This document shows, piece by piece, positions 23,367-31,570 of a stretch of 64,000 nt of DNA; the first letter of the stretch is position 1; each line of letters begins with the position of its first letter. The DNA comes from JAWKWH01 sp963669455 (GTDB lineage: Bacteria > Pseudomonadota > Alphaproteobacteria > Rhizobiales > Rhizobiaceae). The stretch lies in NCBI GenBank assembly GCA_963669455.1, contig OY770026.1, forward strand, positions 2,418,001-2,482,000. Direction: 5' to 3'. Below the pieces are notes generated by a model. The model ran no database searches and was not told the DNA's origin. It worked only from the letters and a program-made list of their open reading frames with translations. The position numbers were made by a program, and so were the translations under genes.

Positions 23367-25916
23367 TCAGGAACGCATTTTTTCACCCGCCGGATCAAAT
23401 AACGGGTCAATGTTGATGCGGGCGGGGCGGCGGCGGCCTAAAATTTCGACCTCAAACAGGCCGCCGGTTTCATTACCGGCCAGTTCGGCTGGAATGTAGC
23501 CCTGCGCCATCGAGCAGCCGGCAAAATGTGCGTAACCGCCAGACGTGACCCAGCCGACAACCCGCCAGTCACCATCGCGGCTGCCACTGCCGGGCGCAAC
23601 CTCATTTTGGTCTGCGTCAAACCGCTTTGCGCCAAATCCATGCGGTTTTTCGATTGTTGCGTAGTCTTTATCGCCGGTTTTTGCCCAGATCGGCTCATCG
23701 CCCATCACATCGGCATCTTCGGCGTCGATAATGAAGGAAACACGTAGTAGTTTTGGACCATCGCCCTTTTCCTGCGTTGCGGCCTCACGGCCCAGAAAAT
23801 CGTTCTTTTCAAGCTTGATAAAGCGGTCCATGCCGCCTTCAAAGCCGCCATAGATTGGCCTGAGTTCGCGAAACCATGTCGGAAAGTTCTTTTCAAGCCG
23901 CATCGAAAGCAGGGCACGCATGCCGAAATCGGCAATGCCGAATGCGTCGCCCGCCGCCTTGATCGCATCGTAGACACGGCGCTCATAGGCAGGCTCCATC
24001 CAGATTTCATAACCCAGATCGCCGGTATAGCTGATCCGGTTGACCATGCAGGGCGCGCCGCCAACGTCCATTTCGCGAAAATCCATGAACCGGAAGGCCT
24101 CGCGAGAGACATCATCGTCGGTGAGCTGTTGGAAAACCTTGCGCGCATTCGGCCCTGCAATCGACAGGCCGGCCAGCTTCATGCCGAAACGGCGGATGGC
24201 AACCGAATCGTCATCGGGCAAATGGGTTTCAAACCAGCGCATATGGTAGATCTGCGCCGCGCTTGATCCCCAGATCATAAACCGCTCTTCAGCCGCCTTC
24301 GCGATGGTGAAATCGCCGATCAGCCTGCCAGCTTCATTCAGCATCGGGGTGAGCACAATGCGGCCGGTTTTTGGCATGTTGTTGGTCATCAGCCGGCTTA
24401 AAAACGCCTCCGCACCGGGGCCGGTGACCTCATATTTGGCGAAATTGGCGATTTCCGTCACGCCGACATTGCCGCGGACATTTTTCACCTCCCTGCCGAC
24501 CTGCTCGAAATCATTGGACCGGTGGAAGGACAGGACATCGCGGGCTTCGTCCGCAGACGAAGCGAACCAGAGCGGTGTTTCCAGCCCCCAGCTATCACCC
24601 ATCACCGCGTGATTGTCGCGTACCATGACATCATAAAGCGGTGTCGTCTGCTGCGGGCGCGCTGCCGGCAGTTCCTCATTGGGAAACCTGATTGAAAACC
24701 GCCTGGAATAGTTTTCGCGGACTTTGGCATTGGTGTAGCGCAGCGTCGCCCATTCACCGTAGCGCGCGACATCCATGCCCCAGACATCGGCGCCCGGGTC
24801 GCCATTGACCATCCAGTTGGCCAGCGTCAACCCGACACCGCCACCCTGACTGAAACCGGCCATGACGGCGCAGGCGGACCAATAGTTGGTAAGGCCCTGA
24901 ACCGGACCGACAAGCGGGTTCCCATCCGGTGCGAATGTAAATGGCCCGTTGACAATCTGTTTGATGCCGGCCCGTTCAAGCGGCGGAAAATGACGAAAAC
25001 CGACTTCCAGCGACGGTGTGATACGGTCGATGTCGGGTGCCAGCAATTCATGGCCGAAATCCCAGGGTGTTTCTATCGGCGACCAGGGCTTGCAGGCCTT
25101 TTCGTAGGTGCCAAGCAGCACGCCATTGCGTTCCTGCCTGGTATAGATTTCGCCCTTGAAATCGATGACGTGGCAGAGTTCGCGGCCCGTCGTCTGATTG
25201 TATTCGACCACTTCGGGTAGGTCTTCGGTCAAAAGATACATGTGTTCCATGGCCAGAAGCGGCAATTCCAGGCCTGCCATGCGGCCAACCTCGCGCGCCC
25301 ACAAGCCACCGGCGTTGACGACGTGCTCGGCCTTGATGGTGCCTTTTTCGGTGACGACGTTCCATGTGCCATCGGGCGTCTGGGTAAGCTCGCTCACCCG
25401 GTTGCGCAACACGATATCAGCACCAAGCTTGCGGGCGGATTTCGCATAGGCGTGGGTCGTGCCCGAGGGATCGAGATGGCCCTCGACCGGATCCCACAAA
25501 GCTCCGACGAAATTGGTTTCGTCCAGCAGCGGGAACATGGCCTTGGCCTCCAATGGCGTGACCAGTTCGGTCTCCATGCCGAGATAACGCCCCTTGGCAT
25601 GCAGGGTGCGCAGAAAATCCATCCGTTCCGGGCTGTCCGCCATCATGAAGCCGCCGACCAGATGCAGCGAACAGGATTGTCCTGACAATTCTTCAAGCTC
25701 GTCGTAGAGGCTGATCGTGTAGGCTTGCAGCTTGGCGACATTCGGATCGCCGTTCAGCGTATGAAATCCACCCGCCGCATGCCAGGACGAGCCTGACGTC
25801 AGTTCCGAACGTTCAATCAAAACCACATCCGTCCAGCCGGCCTTTGCCAGATGGTAGAGTACCGAGCAGCCGACAACGCCCCCGCCAATGACCACCGCGC
25901 GATAACTGTCTTTCAT
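23367..25916 (-). CDS. DMGDH/sarcosine-dehydrogenase-like FAD-GcvT fusion, paralogue A
   Basis: The 849-residue protein has an N-terminal FAD-binding DAO domain (AVVIGGGVVGCS at 7-18, SGSSWHAAG with H46, the FAD-attachment His position in the family). A linker follows, then a C-terminal tetrahydrofolate-binding GcvT domain pair (about 430-845). It should demethylate an N-methylglycine compound and pass the C1 unit to tetrahydrofolate. The ATG at 25916 follows GGAGAG; an upstream ATG at 25931 is less likely. It lies 103 bases downstream of MttB-family gene 2 on the same strand. Dimethylglycine, the product of betaine demethylation, is the best guess for the substrate. Confidence 0.88.
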   Translation of the reverse strand: MKDSYRAVVIGGGVVGCSVLYHLAKAGWTDVVLIERSELTSGSSWHAAGGFHTLNGDPNVAKLQAYTISLYDELEELSGQSCSLHLVGGFMMADSPERMDFLRTLHAKGRYLGMETELVTPLEAKAMFPLLDETNFVGALWDPVEGHLDPSGTTHAYAKSARKLGADIVLRNRVSELTQTPDGTWNVVTEKGTIKAEHVVNAGGLWAREVGRMAGLELPLLAMEHMYLLTEDLPEVVEYNQTTGRELCHVIDFKGEIYTRQERNGVLLGTYEKACKPWSPIETPWDFGHELLAPDIDRITPSLEVGFRHFPPLERAGIKQIVNGPFTFAPDGNPLVGPVQGLTNYWSACAVMAGFSQGGGVGLTLANWMVNGDPGADVWGMDVARYGEWATLRYTNAKVRENYSRRFSIRFPNEELPAARPQQTTPLYDVMVRDNHAVMGDSWGLETPLWFASSADEARDVLSFHRSNDFEQVGREVKNVRGNVGVTEIANFAKYEVTGPGAEAFLSRLMTNNMPKTGRIVLTPMLNEAGRLIGDFTIAKAAEERFMIWGSSAAQIYHMRWFETHLPDDDSVAIRRFGMKLAGLSIAGPNARKVFQQLTDDDVSREAFRFMDFREMDVGGAPCMVNRISYTGDLGYEIWMEPAYERRVYDAIKAAGDAFGIADFGMRALLSMRLEKNFPTWFRELRPIYGGFEGGMDRFIKLEKNDFLGREAATQEKGDGPKLLRVSFIIDAEDADVMGDEPIWAKTGDKDYATIEKPHGFGAKRFDADQNEVAPGSGSRDGDWRVVGWVTSGGYAHFAGCSMAQGYIPAELAGNETGGLFEVEILGRRRPARINIDPLFDPAGEKMRS

Positions 25917-26019
25917 GAGCGAACTCTCCATTTATTTCCAGTTATGCGACCGGCAGGTGTCGAAATTGAAATTGAAACGTATTTTGCTCCGCTGGAACGG
26001 TTGCACCGCCACTACCAAA

Positions 26020-27594
26020 TTAAAAATCGGTTGGTGCACCACCTTCGGCAATCCGGCGCTCGACAAAATCATTGAGTTCTTCGTTGATTGCCGGATCGAG
26101 CGGCGGTTTTTCGTAGCTGGCCAAACGCTCTTTCCAGACCCTGTTGGCCTTGTCGATGGCCGTCGGGCTTCCCATCTCGGCCCAGGTTTCGAAATTGCGC
26201 CAGTCCGACAGGATCGGCGAGTAAAAGGCGGTTTTGTAGCGCGACTGGGTATGCGCTGTACCAAAAAAGTGTCCTCCCGGCCCGGCATCGCGCATCGCAT
26301 CAATGCCGAGCGCATCGCGCGACAGGTCGAGCGGCGTCATGAACTCCGCGATCATCTGCAACAGGTCGATGTCCAGTATGAACTTTTCATAGGAACTGGT
26401 AAGTCCGCCCTCGAGCCATCCGGCGGCGTGTTTGACAAAATTTCCGCCACTATTGATACATCCCCACAGCGAAAAAACACTCTCATAGGCGGCCTGGGCA
26501 TCCACGGTATTGGCCGCACAGGTGTTGGAAGTGCGGTAGGGTATATGATACCGTCTGGCCAGTTGTCCGCCGAGCAATTGCGCTTTCATATATTCCGGTG
26601 TTCCAAATGCGGGCGCGCCGGATTTCATATCCACATTGGAGGTAAAACCGCCATAGGCGGCCGGTGCGCCTTTGCGCACCATCTGGCTAAAGGCAATTCC
26701 GGCCAGCGCCTCGGCATTTTGCTGGACCACCGCGCCGGCCATCGTCACCGGAGCCATCGCACCGGCAAGTGTGAATGGCGTCACCACAACCAGCTGGCCA
26801 TGCGAGGCCATCTGGATGATGCCTTCCATCATCGTAACATCAAGTTTTAGGGGCGAGTTGGTGTTTATGATGGAAAGCAGCGAGGGTTGCTCGCATAATT
26901 GCTCCATTGTGACGCCGCGGGCAATGCGTGCGATTTCAAACGCGTCAAGATTGCGCTCACGGCCAAGCGAGTAGGCATGAAAAACCTTGTCGGTCATCTG
27001 CACGAGGTCGCGCAGGCAATGAAGATGGCGGACGGAAGGGTGAATATCGACCGGCTCAACGGGATATCCCCCTGTCAAATGCACGATATTGTGCATCTGG
27101 GCCAGCTTGACGAGATTGCGGAAATCCTGCTGATTTCCGGGCCTGCGTCCTTTATCTGTATCGGAGCAGTTTGGCGCCGAGGCGACCTGGGCAAAACAGA
27201 TATTATCGCCACCGAACACGATATTATGGTTCGGATTGCGCGCATGTATTTTTATTTCAGACGGGCAGGTGGCGATCGTCTCCAAAATAAGATCTGGATC
27301 GAAGTGGACCAGTTGTGAGCCGTCGCGAACATCGGCGCCTGCGTCCTTCATAATCTTGCGCGCTCCATTATGCAGCACTTCGATGCCGATATCGCGCAAG
27401 ACCTCCATTGAAGCCAAATGGATTGATTCAAGTTCGTCTTCGGAGACTATATCAACGGGCTTGAAGGGGTTTTTCAGCTGCCGGAATGGTGGTTGTTCAA
27501 ACCGGCTGGCGGCAGTGTTTTGCTTTCCCGCCCGGCCACCGCGCCGCGCGCGCGCGTTGGACTTGTTTTCGGTGGTAAGCTTCAGACCTTTCAT
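26020..27594 (-). CDS. MttB-family corrinoid methyltransferase 2 (non-pyrrolysine)
   Basis: The 524-residue paralogue of the protein at 12197 has a basic N-terminus (ARARRGGRAGK), then the same barrel landmarks GAMAPVTMAGAVV, SGAPAFGTPE, DAQAAYES, HAAGWLEGGL and the C-terminal GGHFFGTAHTQSRYKTAFY. The frame contains no amber codon. The ATG at 27594 follows AGAAGG; ten additional upstream codons are possible but lack a ribosome site. It differs substantially from paralogue 1, so a different methylated substrate is likely. The next gene on the strand is DMGDH-like enzyme A. Its corrinoid partner is either the single protein at 8629 or one elsewhere. Confidence 0.9.
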   Translation of the reverse strand: MKGLKLTTENKSNARARRGGRAGKQNTAASRFEQPPFRQLKNPFKPVDIVSEDELESIHLASMEVLRDIGIEVLHNGARKIMKDAGADVRDGSQLVHFDPDLILETIATCPSEIKIHARNPNHNIVFGGDNICFAQVASAPNCSDTDKGRRPGNQQDFRNLVKLAQMHNIVHLTGGYPVEPVDIHPSVRHLHCLRDLVQMTDKVFHAYSLGRERNLDAFEIARIARGVTMEQLCEQPSLLSIINTNSPLKLDVTMMEGIIQMASHGQLVVVTPFTLAGAMAPVTMAGAVVQQNAEALAGIAFSQMVRKGAPAAYGGFTSNVDMKSGAPAFGTPEYMKAQLLGGQLARRYHIPYRTSNTCAANTVDAQAAYESVFSLWGCINSGGNFVKHAAGWLEGGLTSSYEKFILDIDLLQMIAEFMTPLDLSRDALGIDAMRDAGPGGHFFGTAHTQSRYKTAFYSPILSDWRNFETWAEMGSPTAIDKANRVWKERLASYEKPPLDPAINEELNDFVERRIAEGGAPTDF

Positions 27595-27704
27595 CACATG
27601 CCTTCTGCGCCGGGTTTTCCGCATTGTTCATTGCGCCGGGCTCGATTACGACAAGATAGACGACCGGATTGTGTAGCTATGCGACATGGCAGGATGAATT
27701 TATT

Positions 27705-28526
27705 GTGAGCGAGCCCGACGAAGAGAAATTGGCAAAAACCTATAACCAGGCTCTCAAACTGGAAAAAGCGGGCAGGCTGGATGAGGCTGCGGCCGTTTAT
27801 GCCCAGGTTCTAGCGATAGATCCGGACGATCGCGGGGGCGCATCAATCCGCATGGCGAGCATGGGACGCGGACCCCAGCCGCAAAAGGCGCCTGACCTTT
27901 ATGTTGAAACGCTGTTTGATCAACATGCCGACGTGTTCGACAATGTTCTGGTCGAGCAATTGGGCTATGCGGTTCCAGCGCAACTGCGCCAGCTGATTGG
28001 CGAAAACGGGATCGGCCCGTTTGGGCGGGTTTTGGATCTTGGATGCGGAACGGGTCTGAGTGGCGGCGAATTGCGCACCATGGCCAGGTTTGTCGCAGGC
28101 GTCGATATTTCGGAAAATATGGTTGCGCTGGCCTGCGAGCGCGATGTCTATGATGAACTCTATGTCGGCGAGGCGCTGCAATTCTTGCAGTCCGCAGACG
28201 AAGACGAGCACTGGGATTTGATTTGTGCAACCGATGTCATGCCGTATCTCGGCGCATTGGAACCGCTGGTTGGCGCGGTGGTGCGGCAGCTCGCCCCGGG
28301 CGGCTGGTTTGCCTTTTCAACCGAGACACTGCCGGACAAGGTTTTGGACGGGCGCGATTTCATGGTCGGCCCGTTTCAGCGCTTTGCCCATGGCGAACAC
28401 TATGTCAGACAGGTTTTGTCAAGCGAGGGGCTCGCCGTGGAAATCGCCGAGCCGATAACTGTCAGATATGAGCAGGGCAGGCCGATCGCCGGGCATCTCG
28501 TTCTGGCAAAACGGACGGATCGATAA
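27705..28526 (+). CDS. SAM-dependent methyltransferase with N-terminal TPR-like helices
   Basis: The 273-residue protein has an N-terminal TPR-like pair (KTYNQALKLEKAGRLDEAAA, YAQVLAIDPDD), a short linker and a class I methyltransferase domain with motif I VLDLGCGTGLSGGEL and the acidic motif II position VAGVDISENM. The GTG at 27705 follows AGGA; a longer in-frame extension upstream has no support. It is divergent from MttB-family gene 2. The TPR-methyltransferase arrangement occurs in uncharacterised rhizobial proteins. Neither the methyl acceptor nor a link to the corrinoid system can be read from the sequence. Confidence 0.8.
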   Translation: MSEPDEEKLAKTYNQALKLEKAGRLDEAAAVYAQVLAIDPDDRGGASIRMASMGRGPQPQKAPDLYVETLFDQHADVFDNVLVEQLGYAVPAQLRQLIGENGIGPFGRVLDLGCGTGLSGGELRTMARFVAGVDISENMVALACERDVYDELYVGEALQFLQSADEDEHWDLICATDVMPYLGALEPLVGAVVRQLAPGGWFAFSTETLPDKVLDGRDFMVGPFQRFAHGEHYVRQVLSSEGLAVEIAEPITVRYEQGRPIAGHLVLAKRTDR

Positions 28527-28532
28527 CGGCAC

Positions 28533-28597
28533 CTATCTACTTGGAACCATTGATGAATTTTTGCACATAAGATTCTGGTTGGGCGAAAAATGGCCTA
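28533..28597. repeat. Degenerate family 2 palindromic repeat, copy C
   Basis: The stretch ACTTGGAACCATTGATGAATTTTTGCACAT followed by GGGCGAAAAATGG is a diverged copy of the family 2 core, without the left CTAGGGCG end. It abuts the family 1 element that starts at 28595, so the two repeat families are joined here. Confidence 0.55.
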
Positions 28598-28906
28598 GAG
28601 CGTGTCTTGCTTAAATGGGATTAGTTTGATGGAGAGGATTTTTTGCGGCAGTTAGGAAAACACCGGAGTGCGATCAAACGATCGTGCGAGGATTTTGACG
28701 ACACTGCCCGTGAAAAAGACCTCCAAGCAGGTGAAGTTAAGGATTTGAAACAGAACAACAAACCCAAATCGTTTCAGCTTGGTTCTTTGCGCCCTGGATG
28801 TCGTCGCGCGACGCTAACGGGTGTGCACCCGCGTCGCGTCACGCTCCTAATCAGGACACAAATACCCTGCGCTCAAACGATTCCATTTAAACAAGACACG
28901 CTCTAG
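28595..28906. mobile_element. MITE-like element, family 1, copy 2
   Basis: This 312-base element is bounded by CTAG at both ends. Its terminal inverted repeats AGCGTGTCTTGCTTAAATGG and CCATTTAAACAAGACACGCT are nearly perfect over about 20 bases. The internal sequence matches copy 1 at 8308-8581, most closely across the last 120 bases, and is longer in the middle by about 38 bases. An 87-codon frame inside it (28643-28906) ends at the element boundary and has no protein-like features, so it is not called. The element has no transposase gene. It is part of the 642-base gene-free stretch from 28527 to 29168. Confidence 0.85.
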
Positions 28907-28930
28907 TATGAGGAGATCGTCAAATAGCAA

Positions 28931-29075
28931 AAGCCGCGCTTCAACCATGTGATAGCGCGACTTTGCCATTTTAAAACGCATGGCCTTTCACGATACAAAA
29001 CACTTGTGAAAGGTACAGCTCCGGTACGCGAGACCTGATCCGGAGCAGTAAGACGGTTCGTTTCATCCGTCTCGA
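28931..29075 (-). ncRNA. Candidate structured small RNA or 3'UTR element with four hairpins
   Basis: Four inverted repeats lie in series. AGACGG/CCGTCT is at 29051-29072, GCTCCGG/CCGGAGC at 29018-29046, CCTTTCAC/GTGAAAGG at 28984-29013 and GCCGCGC/GCGCGAC at 28933-28961. On the minus strand the last is followed by TTTTG, giving a weak terminator shape. The element lies 94 bases after the stop of the HIBADH gene on that strand, so it could be a 3'UTR-derived RNA or a separate transcript. I do not recognise an RNA family, and the promoter is unclear. Confidence 0.35.
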
Positions 29076-29168
29076 GGGTCAATCTAGGTCAACATCGTTA
29101 CCGTGCGGTTAGCGAGAGCTTAAGCAAGTCTGAATCAGGCCAGTTTTTTGGTTACCGGGCGAAAACAA

Positions 29169-30059
29169 TTATCGGTCGTTTTTTGTCCCGCGCAGGAAGT
29201 TGATGATTGCCGAAAAATCCATATCCCCCTGGCCCTGCGCCTCAAACAGGCCATAGAGCTGAGCGGCTTCGGCACCCATCGGTGTCACGGCACCGGCGGT
29301 TTGCGCGGCTTCCTGGGCCAGTTTCAGATCTTTCAGCATCAGTGCCACGGCAAATCCGGGCTTGTAATCATTGTTGGCCGGAGATGTCGGAACGGGGCCT
29401 GGAACCGGGCAATAAGTGTTAACGGACCAGCATTGGCCCGATGATGTCGACGCCACGTCGAAAAGCGCCTGATGGGAAAGGCCCAGTTTTTCGGCAAGCA
29501 CAAATGCCTCGCCGACGCCGATCATCGAAATGCCGAGGATCATGTTGTTGCATATTTTTGCTGCCTGCCCATTGCCGGCGTCTCCGCAGTGGACAACGCG
29601 GCCCGCCATCGGCTCCAGTACCGGCCCGGCCAATGCAAAGGCTTCCGCCGAGCCTCCCGCCATGAAAGTCAGCGTTCCGGCCTCGGCGCCGCCGACCCCG
29701 CCGGACACCGGCGCATCGATTGACAACATGCCGGCATCGGCGGCAATGCCGTGGGCTTCGCGCGCGCTTGCGACATCGATCGTCGACGAATCGATAAACA
29801 GCGTCTTCTTTCCGGCCTTATCTGCGATATCGCGATAGACCGATAAAACGTGCTTACCGGCGGGCAACATGGTGATGACGACGTCGGCACCCTTCACCGC
29901 CGTTTCGGCGCTTTGCGTCGTGATGACGCCATTGCCATGCGCGATCTTCAAATTTTCAGGGACGAGGTCGAAGCCATTTACCTGATGGCCGGCCTTGACC
30001 AGATTGGCAGCCATCGGATTGCCCATATTTCCAAGGCCGATGAAAGCGATTGTGCTCAT
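29169..30059 (-). CDS. mmsB: 3-hydroxyisobutyrate dehydrogenase
   Basis: The 296-residue protein has the NAD-binding GLGNMG at 8-13, the substrate loop DAPVSGGVGGAEAG (115-128) and the catalytic Lys K168 in GQAAKICNNM. It oxidises 3-hydroxyisobutyrate to methylmalonate semialdehyde in valine degradation. It follows the isobutyryl-CoA dehydrogenase gene by 47 bases on the same strand, which supports the valine assignment over other beta-hydroxyacid dehydrogenases. Length is normal for the family. Confidence 0.9.
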   Translation of the reverse strand: MSTIAFIGLGNMGNPMAANLVKAGHQVNGFDLVPENLKIAHGNGVITTQSAETAVKGADVVITMLPAGKHVLSVYRDIADKAGKKTLFIDSSTIDVASAREAHGIAADAGMLSIDAPVSGGVGGAEAGTLTFMAGGSAEAFALAGPVLEPMAGRVVHCGDAGNGQAAKICNNMILGISMIGVGEAFVLAEKLGLSHQALFDVASTSSGQCWSVNTYCPVPGPVPTSPANNDYKPGFAVALMLKDLKLAQEAAQTAGAVTPMGAEAAQLYGLFEAQGQGDMDFSAIINFLRGTKNDR

Positions 30060-30106
30060 GTTTCTATCCCGGGTTTTTGTGTTTCGTGATTTGGCAAAAA
30101 GGCGCT

Positions 30107-31273
30107 TCAGCGCCCGATCATATGGCGGGCGATAATGACCCGCATGATTTCATTGGTGCCTTCCAGAATCTGATGGACCCGCAAATCGCGAACCAGCTTT
30201 TCGAGCCCGTAATCATGCAGGTAGCCGTATCCGCCATGGATCTGTAATGCATCATTGGCGATATCGAACCCCTTGTCGGTCACGAACCGTTTCGCCATTG
30301 CCGACCATTTGGACGCATCCGGCGTTTTTGCATCGAGTTTCGATGCTGCCGAATAGAGCATTAGCCGCGAGGCACACAAATCCGTTTCCATGTCTGCCAG
30401 TTTGAACTGCAATGCCTGAAACCGGTTGATTGCCTCGCCGAACGCCTTTCGCTCACTGGAGTAGGCCAATGCCTTGTCGAGCGCCGACTGGGCGCCGCCA
30501 AGCGAACAGGCGGCGATATTGAGACGGCCGCCATCCAGGCCCGCCATGGCAATCTTGAAGCCCAGGCCTTCGTCGGACAGCCGGTTGATAGCCGGAACGC
30601 GGCAGTCCTCGAATATCACCTGCCGGGTCGATTGCATGTGCCAGCCCATCTTGTTTTCGACCTGACCGAAGGAAAGCCCCGGAATATCGCGCTCGACGAT
30701 GAATGTTGAGATCCCCTTGGGGCCATCCTCACCGGTGCGCGCCATCACGACGTAGATATCATTGTCGCCGGCGCCTGAGATAAACTGCTTGGTTCCGTTT
30801 AAAACATAATCCTCGCCGTCGCGCGCCGCCCGGGTTTTCAGCGCGGCTGCATCGGACCCCGAACCCGGTTCGGTCAGGCAGTAGCCGGCAAGCAGTTCCA
30901 TGGCGGCAAGCTTTGGCAAAAACCGCTGCCGCTGCGCATCATTGCCGAACAGATCGATCATCCAGGCCGCCATATTGTGGATCGATATAAAGGCCGAAAA
31001 CGTCGGGCACGCCCTGGCGAGCGCTTCGAATACCAGCACGGCATCGAGCCGCCCGAGGGAAGAGCCGCCGACATCTTCGCGGATATAGATGCCGCCGAAG
31101 CCGAGCGGACCGGTTTCGCGCACCACATCGTCGGGAAAATGCCGCTTTCGGTCCCAGTCAAGGGCGTTGGGCGCCACGCGGTCAGCTGCAAAACTCTCCG
31201 CCAGGGCCTGAATGGCCAGGTGGTCTTCCGTCAGTTCGAAGCGGTCTGCCGCCGTTTCCACGATTGCATCCAT
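30107..31273 (-). CDS. Acyl-CoA dehydrogenase, probable isobutyryl-CoA dehydrogenase
   Basis: The 388-residue protein has YCLTEPGSGSD, the FAD-binding GTKQFISGAG, GGYGYLHDY and the catalytic Glu E371 in ILEGTNEIMR, the position used by short/medium-chain and ACAD8-type enzymes. It contrasts with the dehydrogenase at 1284, which has its base elsewhere. Together with the downstream 3-hydroxyisobutyrate dehydrogenase it fits valine catabolism, where isobutyryl-CoA is oxidised to methacrylyl-CoA. The other valine-pathway genes are not in the window. Confidence 0.88.
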   Translation of the reverse strand: MDAIVETAADRFELTEDHLAIQALAESFAADRVAPNALDWDRKRHFPDDVVRETGPLGFGGIYIREDVGGSSLGRLDAVLVFEALARACPTFSAFISIHNMAAWMIDLFGNDAQRQRFLPKLAAMELLAGYCLTEPGSGSDAAALKTRAARDGEDYVLNGTKQFISGAGDNDIYVVMARTGEDGPKGISTFIVERDIPGLSFGQVENKMGWHMQSTRQVIFEDCRVPAINRLSDEGLGFKIAMAGLDGGRLNIAACSLGGAQSALDKALAYSSERKAFGEAINRFQALQFKLADMETDLCASRLMLYSAASKLDAKTPDASKWSAMAKRFVTDKGFDIANDALQIHGGYGYLHDYGLEKLVRDLRVHQILEGTNEIMRVIIARHMIGR

Positions 31274-31364
31274 TGAAAAAGCCTCCCTGCCGTTCCGGTC
31301 ATATTATGATAGGTCAAGGGTTTTGCCACGGAAACTTGGCCAATAGGCGCATGGAGGCGTTCAA

Positions 31365-31471
31365 TTAGGGCGTTTTGCGGTTTCTTTGACCCGCAACAAC
31401 GCCTTTATCCGCTTGGAATCATTGAAGCATTTTTCGCACATGTGATTCTGTTTGGGCGAAAAATGCTCTAG
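31365..31471. repeat. Palindromic repeat, family 2, copy D
   Basis: This is a full-length copy: TTAGGGCGTTTTGCGG at the left, CCGCTTGGAATCATTGAA, then the hairpin GCATTTTTCGC with GCGAAAAATGC, ending CTCTAG. It lies in the 297-base region between the divergent isobutyryl-CoA dehydrogenase and cobyric acid synthase genes. No cobalamin riboswitch features were found in the rest of that region. Confidence 0.8.
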
Positions 31472-31570
31472 CTCACCGGCCAGTTCCATTTGCAGGCGTT
31501 TTGAAAACAAGGACCATTCGCCGTCGCTTTGCGCTGCTGTACATCCAATTTTCCTGTGCTAGCACGTATT

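Noticed and set aside
28643..28906. An 87-codon frame inside the family 1 repeat
   Set aside because: It lies entirely within the repeat, ends at its boundary, has no ribosome site, and the other copy does not keep the frame.
31274..31570. Cobalamin riboswitch upstream of cobQ
   Set aside because: I looked for the B12-box pattern and a matching structure and found only repeat copy D.
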